A DNA stretch of 64,000 nucleotides from Phycisphaeraceae bacterium. Its GTDB lineage: Bacteria; Planctomycetota; Phycisphaerae; Phycisphaerales; UBA1924. Under the pieces are notes generated by a model. It was given only the letters and a program-made list of their open reading frames with translations, did not search any database and had not been told where the DNA came from. The stretch spans positions 33,884 to 97,883 of the forward strand of contig JACKHA010000009.1 of assembly GCA_020639215.1 (NCBI GenBank), in the 5' to 3' direction. Below, one piece after another: positions 1 through 7,288 of the stretch. The translations under genes were made by a program, and so were the position numbers. Position 1 is the stretch's first letter, and each line of letters begins with the position of its first letter.

Positions 1-229
1 CGCTGATGAGCACGATGCCGCCTTCTCCCGGCGTGGCCGGGTTGCCGTCCGGAGCCAGCACCGCGTACCGCACGTCGATCGGCTGACGCGCGTCATTCTG
101 GATCGTCAGCGTCCGTGGCGGCGGGGCGGTGCTGCACCCGCCCAGCCCGCCGACAGCCGCGAGCACGATGGCGAACGAGGCCGCCAGCCGGGGGGCAAGC
201 TGGGGGACGAGCCGAGCGATGGCGTTCAT
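1..229 (-). CDS. Putative lipoprotein, C-terminus outside the window
   Basis: The frame starts with ATG at 229-227 and is still open at base 1, so only about 76 residues are visible. It begins with a basic/hydrophobic signal region and a lipobox ending LGGLGGC followed by STAPPP, which predicts signal peptidase II cleavage and an N-terminal lipid anchor. After the Cys a proline linker leads into TLTIQNDARQPIDVRYAVL, the start of a small beta-rich domain. Its ATG overlaps the TGA of the upstream small gene (ATGA), so the two are probably translated together. The function is not recognised. Confidence 0.6.
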   Translation of the reverse strand, partial: MNAIARLVPQLAPRLAASFAIVLAAVGGLGGCSTAPPPRTLTIQNDARQPIDVRYAVLAPDGNPATPGEGGIVLIS

Positions 230-441
230 GCCTGTTCCTCGCGGGGTTGGTCGGGGCGCCGGGGGGGGTGGGCCGGGCGGACCTCGACCTCCTCGATCGT
301 GGTCCGCCGGAGGACGATCTCCTGGCCATCACGCTCGCCGCGCCGCTCTTCAACGTCGTGGCGCACGACGGTCCTCTGGCCCACCGACGCGGTGATGCCC
401 TTGGCGACGTTGCCCACGAACTGGCCGAGGCGGAACATCAT
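226..441 (-). CDS. Small conserved-looking hypothetical protein
   Basis: This short gene (about 71 residues from the ATG at 441; an in-frame GTG at 459 would add six) begins MMFRLGQFVGNVAKG, a short amphipathic stretch, and continues as a highly charged, Arg/Glu-rich chain with RRTTIEEVEVR before a proline-rich tail. No signal peptide or membrane span is obvious and I do not recognise the family. Its stop overlaps the start of the following lipoprotein gene by ATGA, which supports a real two-gene unit. The similar frame on the other strand looks like a shadow. Confidence 0.45.
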   Translation of the reverse strand: MMFRLGQFVGNVAKGITASVGQRTVVRHDVEERRGERDGQEIVLRRTTIEEVEVRPAHPPRRPDQPREEQA

Positions 442-702
442 GCTGCGGCGCTGGCCCACTCAGGGAGTGTAAGCCCAGGGGCCGGAGCGTCCCGGTGCAC
501 GCTGCCCGGCAGGCGATCATCGGCCCAGGTACGAGATCGACCGCCGGCGCATCCCCCGAATCGGATCCGCCGCTCCGATTCGCCTCCCGCCCTCTCCAAC
601 GCCCTTTCCCGCAGGCGACTGGACGCGGCGACCGATCCCGCGAACCCTACAGGTCCGGGGCACGTCGCCGTGCGGGCCCCGTCATGGAGGATCCAGCCGC
701 GC

Positions 703-1638
703 ATGATGCCCGAGCAGCGCCCGTTCCCAAGGCGTGAGGAGAAGCGGACGCTCCACCCCCGTCGGGTGCGTGGGGGCGTCCGCCTGTCGCGCAAGGACGC
801 CGACCTGGCCGCCTCCTGGGCCGCCCAGCGGATCATCCGCCTGATCGAGGCGGGGGTCGCCGGCGAGGCCCTGCGCGAAGGCCTCGAATACGCCCGCCTC
901 GGGCAGACCAAGACCCTCCGCCTGGCTGCCGGCAGAGTTGAGGCCCTGATCCAGGGGCGGTCCACCCGTCCCTACCAGACCCGTCTCGATCTGCCCGCCA
1001 TCAAGCGCGACGGCTGGGAACGCGTCACCAAGGCCATGGCCGAGCAGGCCGTGTACTCGGCCCGACTCCTCGGCGGCGAGGTGCCCTCGAACATCGAGGA
1101 CGCCTTCGCCCCCTCGGCCCTGCACCTGTTCCCCGCCAACCTCGAGGAGTTCACCAGTTCCTGCACCTGCGGGCACGCCTCGCCCTGGTGCAAGCACGCG
1201 GCCTGCGCGGCCTACCTCCTGGCCGACCGCCTCGGCTCCGACCCGCTTCTAATGTTCGAACTCCGCGGCATCGAGCGCGACGAACTCATGGACTCGCTCC
1301 GGGCCGGGCGCACCACCACGCCGGCGGGCGTCGACGTGCCGGTCTACATCCCGACATCCCACGGCGACGGCGTCGCGCCGCTGTCCGAGTGCGTCGAGAA
1401 CTTCTGGGAGGCCGGCCCGGAACTGGACCTGGTCGACCTGCCCATCGAGGCCCCGCAGGTGAGCCACCCGCTGCTACGCCGCCTCGGCCCCAGCCCGTTC
1501 CCCGAGAGCCGCTTCCCGCTGGTGGGCCTGCTGGCCACGTGCTACGACGTGGTGTCGGCGCGGGCGCTGGAGGAGCGGGGGGAGGCCGAGACCGATGCGC
1601 CCGACGGGTCGGCGGATGTGGTGCGCGGAGAACGTTGA
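703..1638 (+). CDS. SWIM zinc-finger protein
   Basis: This protein of about 311 residues carries a SWIM-type zinc finger: C154-T-C156, six residues, then C163-K-H165 (CTCGHASPWCKH), matching CxCx(n)CxH. SWIM domains bind DNA or protein and in bacteria often occur beside SNF2-type helicases, but no such partner is adjacent here. The N-terminal half (from RLSRKDADLAASWAAQRI) is helical and resembles the region that precedes the finger in bacterial SWIM proteins. I start at ATG 703 (a second ATG is at 706). The frame is open upstream to 115, but that part is low-complexity Arg/Pro-rich and overlaps the minus-strand genes, so it is probably not coding. The molecular role is unknown. Confidence 0.7.
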   Translation: MMPEQRPFPRREEKRTLHPRRVRGGVRLSRKDADLAASWAAQRIIRLIEAGVAGEALREGLEYARLGQTKTLRLAAGRVEALIQGRSTRPYQTRLDLPAIKRDGWERVTKAMAEQAVYSARLLGGEVPSNIEDAFAPSALHLFPANLEEFTSSCTCGHASPWCKHAACAAYLLADRLGSDPLLMFELRGIERDELMDSLRAGRTTTPAGVDVPVYIPTSHGDGVAPLSECVENFWEAGPELDLVDLPIEAPQVSHPLLRRLGPSPFPESRFPLVGLLATCYDVVSARALEERGEAETDAPDGSADVVRGER

Positions 1639-1720
1639 TAACTTCCGCTGTTCGGCTTGCACGCGGGGCGTTGATCGGGTAGTGTATGCTGGGGGATCCG
1701 CGGAGGCGACCATGACTTCC

Positions 1721-1757
1721 CAGCCGTCCAGCCGTCCAGCCGTCCAGCCGTCCAGCC
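1721..1757 (+). repeat. Octanucleotide tandem repeat (CAGCCGTC)4
   Basis: Four perfect copies of CAGCCGTC plus CAGCC run from 1721 to 1757, ending 22 bases before the GTG start of the subtilase gene. The array therefore lies in its likely 5' leader. Period 8 is the same as in the RAGYGACG arrays elsewhere in the window, although the unit sequence differs. Confidence 0.9.
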
Positions 1758-1779
1758 TGAACCGGTCCGCCTTCGTCCG

Positions 1780-3507
1780 GTGACTCGCAATCGCCCGGCG
1801 ATCGCGCGTGTTCTTCTGGTCGCGTGGGCGTGCCTGATCGCGGGCCTGCTGGCGACGCCCGCGGCCTTCGCCCAGCCGAATCCCCGCCCCGTGCCGCAGC
1901 GGGACTGGGTGCCGGGGCGCCTGATCGTGCGTGTGCGTGCCGCTGAACTGATCCCGATGATGGAGCAGGAGATCGCCCAGATGGGCCTGCATGTCATCGC
2001 GCGGTCGATCACGGGCGAGCGCCTGACGCTCGGAGTGCCGATCGGGGCCGAGCAGGAACTCCGCCAGATCCTCAAGCGGGCCCCGTGGGCCCGGTGGGTG
2101 ATCCAGGACTTCGCGAGCCCCGGCGGCACGTTCACGCCGCCGCCGAGCGAGATGCCGGCACCGACAGGGGGAACTCCACACCCTCATAACCTCTGGTTTC
2201 TCGAGAACACGGGACAGACGATCACGGCCCAAGACGGACTGACGCTGACGGGAACACCCGGGGTCGATATCAACATCCTTCAGGCGTGGGAGCGATCGCA
2301 GGGCGACCCCGGCGTGCTCGTGGCCGTCCTCGATTCCGGCATCGACTTTTTGCACCCGGAGTTCCAAGGGCGCATCTACGCACACGACTACACGAATCTC
2401 TGCCAGTCGCAGGCGTATCCCAACTGTCCGCTGGTTGTCCCGATCGCGGGATGGTGTCTGCCTTCTCCGGGTATTGTCGGCGGCGCGACTGATAACTTTG
2501 GGCATGGGACACAAGTCGCAAGCGTTCTCGCCGCCTCAGCGGACAACGGATCTCCCACAGTCTTCGATGACAAGCAGTTCGCAGGGGTTGACCCGGGATG
2601 CACACTCGTGTCCTTTCGGGTCTCCTTCGCCAACAATTACTCGTTTGGAGAGTATCTAGGGGCGGTTGACGAGATTCTGAACAACCCAGTCTTCGCGGAT
2701 GTTCGAGTGATCAATATCAGTCACGGCGGATTCACTTGCCCGGTCTCTGAAGAAGAGGATGTCTACGCCGCGTTCGAGGAACTCGGTTCTATCATGTCTT
2801 GGCTATATGTTCGAGGCGTGTTCATCGTGACCATTTCTGGAAACGGTGGCCTGAACAACCTCTGCCCCAACAACTGGGGGTCTGTCGTAATGGTTGGCGC
2901 TACGAATAACCAGGACGGCTTGATGACGAACGGCAGCTTGGGCTCAGGCACGAGCCCGAACTTGGACTTTGTCGCTCCGGGGTGGGGCATGTACGTGGCG
3001 CAATGGGATGACCAGTGCGATTTGGGACTCCAGTTCACCAACGGTACATCGCTTGCGGCACCGGTGGTCTCCGGCATCGCGTCGCTGCTCTTCGCACGCG
3101 CCGACGTGCTCGGCATCACACTGACTCCGGCGATGATCTACGAGTGCTTGAGACAGGGAGCCGTTCCGCTTGGATCGGCTCCGTACCCGAATAGCGAGTA
3201 CGGCTGGGGGCGAGTGAACGCGTACGAATCGTTGATGAAACTCGAGGAACTGTACTACACATGCGCAGCAGACGTGACCCACGGAAACACTCCTGGCGCG
3301 TTCGGCTACGGTGTGCCCGACGGCGATGTGGATCCCGACGACTACAACTATTTCCTCGCGCAGTGGACGGCGAACAACGTCCTGGTGGCCGATATTGCGT
3401 CGAGTTGCTCTTCGTGCGGCCAGCCCGGTTGTTCAACGCCGGATGGCTCGGTGACTTACGCCGACCTCTTTGCCTACGGATGCCTCTATTCGGCTGGTTG
3501 TCCCTGA
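1780..3507 (+). CDS. Secreted S8 (subtilisin-like) serine peptidase with C-terminal dockerin-like tail
   Basis: The 575-residue protein has a signal peptide (through LLATPAAFAQ), an inhibitor-like propeptide (PGRLIVRVRAAEL) and an S8 catalytic domain. The triad is visible as Asp in VLDSGID (about residue 185), His in NFGHGTQVA (about 241) and Ser in NGTSLAAPVV (about 425). The C-terminus (DGDVDPDDYNYFLAQW, then DGSVTYADLFAYGCLYSAGC) is an Asp-rich, dockerin-like block closing in Gly-Cys. The same kind of ending occurs in the secreted protein at 46.2 kb and is typical of surface proteins in Phycisphaerae. The start is GTG; there is no strong ribosome site because an 8-bp tandem repeat fills the leader. 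The middle of the gene (about 2160-3300) uses clearly more A/T third bases than its ends. Confidence 0.85.
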   Translation: MTRNRPAIARVLLVAWACLIAGLLATPAAFAQPNPRPVPQRDWVPGRLIVRVRAAELIPMMEQEIAQMGLHVIARSITGERLTLGVPIGAEQELRQILKRAPWARWVIQDFASPGGTFTPPPSEMPAPTGGTPHPHNLWFLENTGQTITAQDGLTLTGTPGVDINILQAWERSQGDPGVLVAVLDSGIDFLHPEFQGRIYAHDYTNLCQSQAYPNCPLVVPIAGWCLPSPGIVGGATDNFGHGTQVASVLAASADNGSPTVFDDKQFAGVDPGCTLVSFRVSFANNYSFGEYLGAVDEILNNPVFADVRVINISHGGFTCPVSEEEDVYAAFEELGSIMSWLYVRGVFIVTISGNGGLNNLCPNNWGSVVMVGATNNQDGLMTNGSLGSGTSPNLDFVAPGWGMYVAQWDDQCDLGLQFTNGTSLAAPVVSGIASLLFARADVLGITLTPAMIYECLRQGAVPLGSAPYPNSEYGWGRVNAYESLMKLEELYYTCAADVTHGNTPGAFGYGVPDGDVDPDDYNYFLAQWTANNVLVADIASSCSSCGQPGCSTPDGSVTYADLFAYGCLYSAGCP

Positions 3508-3550
3508 CTCGGGTTTAGGGTTCCTCGCGGGAGTTGAGGGGAGTGGACGT

Positions 3551-4168
3551 ATGCTGCGTCTGATGCTCGTCGTCGCCGGCCTCGCGTTGCCGTGCTTCGC
3601 GCAATCGGCAACGGTTCGAGTCTCCCACGACCAGATGGGCGGGACGGTGATGCCCGGCGAGACGATCCGCATCACCGCCAACATCGCGTGGGAGGGTGCC
3701 GCCCAGTGGGCCGGGCTCAAGGGCGAATTCCTCGCCGTCGGCGATGCCGGCGCGGCCTCAAACGTCGGCTCTCCGATCCATCCGAGCGTAACGGTCACGC
3801 TCGGGTTCCCAGACGGCGGAAGCGTCAAGGGATTCGACGTCGCGTCCACGCCCGCGTACTTCACGGGCGGGATCGTCCCGCCTCTGCCGTGGTCGCTGAG
3901 CGCGACGGGGTCGAACGAGTTCCTCTGGTACGACTGGACCGCTCCGTCGGTTTCGTCGCCCACGACGATCTCGTTCGACTTCGTCGCCCATCCGATCGCG
4001 CCCAACGTGCGGCTCTATCCCACGTCGGCATCGCCCGCCTTCATCGAAGCCCCGACCACCTACATCGGCACCTCCATCCTCGTCGTGCCCGCCCCGGCGG
4101 GGCTTGCCCTGCTCGGCGTGGGAGCGATCGGCGCCCGCCGCCGGGCTCGCCACGCGTCGGGCATTTGA
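3551..4168 (+). CDS. Secreted PEP-CTERM-type protein
   Basis: About 205 residues: a signal peptide (LRLMLVVAGLALPCFAQS), a beta-rich body, and the C-terminal tail LVVPAPAGLALLGVGAIGARRR, that is a VPAP motif, a hydrophobic span and an Arg cluster. This is the PEP-CTERM sorting architecture handled by exosortases in other bacteria; no exosortase gene is in the window. The body shares blocks with the protein at 22930-23568 (TTYIGTS before the tail, and YFT...PLP...W...WTAP), so the two are paralogues. I chose ATG 3551 because it has GAGGGGA a few bases upstream and starts directly with the signal peptide. The stop is 2 bases from the stop of the convergent protease gene. The function is unknown. 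Confidence 0.75.
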   Translation: MLRLMLVVAGLALPCFAQSATVRVSHDQMGGTVMPGETIRITANIAWEGAAQWAGLKGEFLAVGDAGAASNVGSPIHPSVTVTLGFPDGGSVKGFDVASTPAYFTGGIVPPLPWSLSATGSNEFLWYDWTAPSVSSPTTISFDFVAHPIAPNVRLYPTSASPAFIEAPTTYIGTSILVVPAPAGLALLGVGAIGARRRARHASGI

Positions 4169-4170
4169 GT

Positions 4171-5091
4171 TCAGTTCGCCGCCGCCACCGGCTCGGCCTC
4201 CATCACCGCGCACGTCGCGCACCACGTCTCCGGCGCCAGCAGGTTGATCCGCGACGCCTGCGGCTGCGGGATCCGGCCCAGCGGCTGCAGGAACTCGTCG
4301 TTGAAACGCGACTGGTACATCTGGTACTGCTCGTTGAACTGCGTGTTCGAGTACTTCGACGCGATCAGGCTGTCGATCTGCTCGATCCGCGACTCGGGGT
4401 GCGGGTGCGTCGAGAAAAACTCGGGCGGGCTGCTGCCGCCGGAGGCCTCGGCCAGGATCTCCATGACCTGACGCATCGCCAGCGGGTTGTACCCCACGCG
4501 CGTCATGTACTCCATGCCCAGGCGATCCGACTCGAGTTCCTGGTCCCGCCCGTACTTGAGCAGGAACGACCCCGAGCCGGCCTGCACCAGCAGCGGCACG
4601 CCCGCCGCGAGCAGGTCGTTGTCCGACCCGCTCACCGCGACCGCGGCCCCGATGACCACGCCCTGGGCGATCAGGCTCGCGCTGATCTTCTGGTTGCCGT
4701 GCCGGGCCGTCACGTGCCCGATCTCGTGTCCCAGCACCCCGGCCAGTTGCGCCTCGTTGGTCATCCGCTCGATCAGGGCGCGGCTGACGAACACCTTGCC
4801 GCCGGGCAGGGCAAACGCGTTGATCACGGGCGAGTTGAGCAGCGTGAACTCCCAGGGCAGGTCGCGGAAGTCGCCCTCGAGCGTGTCGGTCATGCTGCGC
4901 CCGACGCGGGTGAGGCTGTCGCCCAGGCGGGCGTCGGGGACCGCGCCGCCGTATTCCTGGGTCAGTTGCGGGGCGGCCTCGGAGCCGAGGGCGACCTCTT
5001 CGGAGAGCGAAAGGAGTTTCACGCCGCAGCCGGACTGTGCGGCGACGAGCAGTGCGGCGGCGAGGATGGCGAGGATCGGCTGCATGCGCAT
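4171..5091 (-). CDS. M48-family metalloprotease lipoprotein
   Basis: This 306-residue protein has an N-terminal lipobox (LLVAAQSGC), placing it as a periplasmic lipoprotein. It carries the zinc-metalloprotease motif HEIGH (about residues 121-125, in VLGHEIGHVTARHG) and the downstream glutamate ligand region ELESDRLG. This layout matches the BepA/LoiP group of M48 peptidases, which help outer-membrane protein quality control in proteobacteria. The segment FSTHPHPESRIEQI is also typical of the family. Length is normal for the catalytic domain, without the TPR extension of BepA. It is convergent with the PEP-CTERM gene and divergent from menG. The protease call is firm; the substrate is unknown. 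Confidence 0.9.
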   Translation of the reverse strand: MRMQPILAILAAALLVAAQSGCGVKLLSLSEEVALGSEAAPQLTQEYGGAVPDARLGDSLTRVGRSMTDTLEGDFRDLPWEFTLLNSPVINAFALPGGKVFVSRALIERMTNEAQLAGVLGHEIGHVTARHGNQKISASLIAQGVVIGAAVAVSGSDNDLLAAGVPLLVQAGSGSFLLKYGRDQELESDRLGMEYMTRVGYNPLAMRQVMEILAEASGGSSPPEFFSTHPHPESRIEQIDSLIASKYSNTQFNEQYQMYQSRFNDEFLQPLGRIPQPQASRINLLAPETWCATCAVMEAEPVAAAN

Positions 5092-5193
5092 GGTGGACTC
5101 CGGCGGCCGCCCCGGTGCGGGGCGGAAGGGCTGCGGGCGTGATTCTTGGCGATCCCCACGTCCGGGGAGATCGGCTCGCGAATCCTACCATTG

Positions 5194-6051
5194 ATGGTGA
5201 ACGACGTGTCGAGCACGACCGAACCCCAGGCGAGCCGCGCAGGGCCCGACCCCGAGGCGCAGAACGAGCGCGGCGGTGCGCACCAGACCGGGGCCAAGGC
5301 CCCCGCCTGGACCGACCGCGAACTCGCCGACCCGCACGTCCGGGCCGACAAGGCCGGTCGCGTCCGCTCGATGTTCGCCGCGATCGCGCCGTCCTACGAC
5401 CTGAACAACCGCGTCCACTCGCTCTGGCGGGATCAGGCGTGGCGACGGGCCGCGGTCCGGGCCGCGGCCGTCGAGCCGGGCCACGACGTGCTGGACGTGG
5501 CCTGCGGCACGGGCGACCTGACCCAGGCGCTGGCGAGGCGGACCCAGGCCGCGACGGTGACCGGTCTGGACTTCACGCGCGCGATGCTGGATGTGGCCGA
5601 GATGAAACGCGACCGGCGTCCCGGCACGCCCCTGTCGCGGATCCGCTACGTCGAGGGCGACGCGATGGCCCTGCCCTTCGAGGACGGCTCGTTCGACGCC
5701 CTGACCATTGCCTTCGGCATCCGCAACGTGCAGGAGCCGTCGCGGGCCCTGGCGGAGTTCGCGCGCGTGCTGCGACCCGCCGGACGCCTGGTGATCCTGG
5801 AGTTCCATCGCCCGCGGAACCCGCTCGTGCGCGCGTTCAACGGGTTCTACGCGGGGCGGGTCATGCCGTGGACCGCGACGCTGCTGGCGCGGGACCGATC
5901 CGGGGCGTACCGGTACCTGCCCAGGTCGGTGGGCTCGTTCATGGACGCGGAGCAGTTGCGGGCGGCGGTGACCGCGGCGGGGTTCCAGGACGCGACGGTC
6001 CGCCCGCTGACGATGGGCATCTGCTGGCTGCACCGCGGCGTCAAGCCCTAA
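5194..6051 (+). CDS. menG: Demethylmenaquinone methyltransferase (UbiE/MenG family)
   Basis: This SAM-dependent methyltransferase would carry out the last step of menaquinone synthesis, C-methylation of demethylmenaquinone. Family signatures are clear: SYDLNNRVHSLWRDQAWRR near the start of the domain, the SAM-binding loop VLDVACGTGDL, GDAMALPFEDGSFDALT, and FGIRNVQEPSRAL. About 45 residues of disordered Ser/Glu/Pro-rich sequence precede the domain. I start at ATG 5194, which begins MVNDVSSTTEP; an upstream ATG at 5146 would overlap the promoter region of the divergent protease gene. The mqnE gene at 57.6 kb belongs to the same quinone pathway (futalosine route) but is unlinked. The stop lies 17 bases from that of the convergent receiver/GAF gene. 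Confidence 0.9.
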   Translation: MVNDVSSTTEPQASRAGPDPEAQNERGGAHQTGAKAPAWTDRELADPHVRADKAGRVRSMFAAIAPSYDLNNRVHSLWRDQAWRRAAVRAAAVEPGHDVLDVACGTGDLTQALARRTQAATVTGLDFTRAMLDVAEMKRDRRPGTPLSRIRYVEGDAMALPFEDGSFDALTIAFGIRNVQEPSRALAEFARVLRPAGRLVILEFHRPRNPLVRAFNGFYAGRVMPWTATLLARDRSGAYRYLPRSVGSFMDAEQLRAAVTAAGFQDATVRPLTMGICWLHRGVKP

Positions 6052-6068
6052 CGAACGCGACGCGCGCC

Positions 6069-7241
6069 TCACCGGCTCGTCGGATCCCCCGGCAACCCCC
6101 ACTCGTCCATCGGCAGATGGCGGTGGTGCACGTGGATCACGCGACCGAGTTGCTGGCCGAACAGGTCCGCGATGATCTCGCAGGACTCAAGATGCGCCCG
6201 CGTGAACGGCACCGCCGCGTCGCGGAAGAACGCCGCGACCGCCAGCGTCTCGCCATCCTTGCGGCAGCCCATGACGACCAGCCCACGCCCCTCGAGCCAG
6301 TGGGCGTCCTCCCCCAGAGCCCTCTCCATGGCCGCATCACCGGCGAAGTGCGTCGGGGCCTCGACATCCTCGAAGCGGTGGGGCACGACCGTTGTCAGAT
6401 GGTCGAGCAGAACCTCCGCGGCGTCCTTGGGCACGTCGTAGTTGACATACGCCCCCAGCGTGTGCTCGCCGGAAGACGACGGCAGGAAGATCGCCGCGTT
6501 CGTCGGGCCCAGGCGGGCCAGGGCGTACTCCAGCACGGTCCGCAGCAGGCCCTCGACGTCGAGGTCCTGGCGGACGAGGCTGTTGAACTCGCTGGAGATG
6601 GCCACGCGGGTCATCTGGTCGCTCATGCGCTCGTAGGCGCCGGCCATGTCGTCGCACAGCGACTCGATCTGGCCGACGACCTCGCGCCGCGCCGAGTTGA
6701 GCCGCCTGCACAGGCGACGCAGGCGGCGCACCCGCCGCGCCTCGGCCCGTCTGGCCCGCGACTTCTCCGCCGCCCCGGCGATGCACGCCAGCAGGTCATC
6801 AGCGCTCGGACGCGACGCGATCAGGTCCGCGGCCCCGGCCCGCATGGCGGCCAACGCCTGCTCCATCGTCGGGTGCTCGGAGACGATCACGACGCTCGGC
6901 GGCGCCGAGGTCTCGCGCGGGCGGTCGGTCAGCAGCGCGGCGGCCGAGGCGCCGGCGATCTGGTCGCTGAGCATCACCACGTCGAATCGGTGGGCGGCCA
7001 GAAACTCGGGCAACTCCTCGGCGTCGTCGGTGTGCAGGCATCGGGCGCCCGACGCGGCCAGCAGCGCGACCAGGCGGTCTCGCGTCGAGCGCACCGGCGA
7101 CACAACCAGCACACGCACGCCCTCGATGGCGTGGCGTCCGGCGCCGGAGATCACTTCCGGCACAGGCCGCGGCATGGGGCGGGCCTCGACGCCCGCATGC
7201 GCCGCTCCGTACGGCCCGTGGATCGCTCTCCGGCTGGGCAT
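6069..7241 (-). CDS. Receiver-like / GAF-like signalling protein
   Basis: About 390 residues. The N-terminal part has a receiver-like fold (VRVLVVSPVRSTRDRLVALL ... FDVVMLSDQIAG ... PSVVIVSEHPTMEQALAAM), but the usual DD pair at the start of the receiver is missing; FDVVMLSDQ may hold the phospho-acceptor position. An Arg-rich coiled region (about 175-220) follows, then a GAF-like domain (DLDVEGLLRTVLEYALARLGPTNAAIFLP) to the end. It is the last gene of a three-gene minus-strand set with the HDOD kinase and the HTH regulator. I start at ATG 7241, preceded by GGAGAGA; an in-frame ATG at 7310 would overlap the end of the kinase gene by 22 bases. There is no output domain, so it may act as a signal input or adaptor. 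Confidence 0.7.
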   Translation of the reverse strand: MPSRRAIHGPYGAAHAGVEARPMPRPVPEVISGAGRHAIEGVRVLVVSPVRSTRDRLVALLAASGARCLHTDDAEELPEFLAAHRFDVVMLSDQIAGASAAALLTDRPRETSAPPSVVIVSEHPTMEQALAAMRAGAADLIASRPSADDLLACIAGAAEKSRARRAEARRVRRLRRLCRRLNSARREVVGQIESLCDDMAGAYERMSDQMTRVAISSEFNSLVRQDLDVEGLLRTVLEYALARLGPTNAAIFLPSSSGEHTLGAYVNYDVPKDAAEVLLDHLTTVVPHRFEDVEAPTHFAGDAAMERALGEDAHWLEGRGLVVMGCRKDGETLAVAAFFRDAAVPFTRAHLESCEIIADLFGQQLGRVIHVHHRHLPMDEWGLPGDPTSR

Positions 7242-7288
7242 GCGTCTCTCCACCAGCGGGGCCTCGTGGGCCGGGTCGGTCGTTGGAT

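Noticed and set aside
115..702. N-terminal extension of the SWIM protein
   Set aside because: It overlaps the two small minus-strand genes and is low-complexity; the folded part begins after 703.
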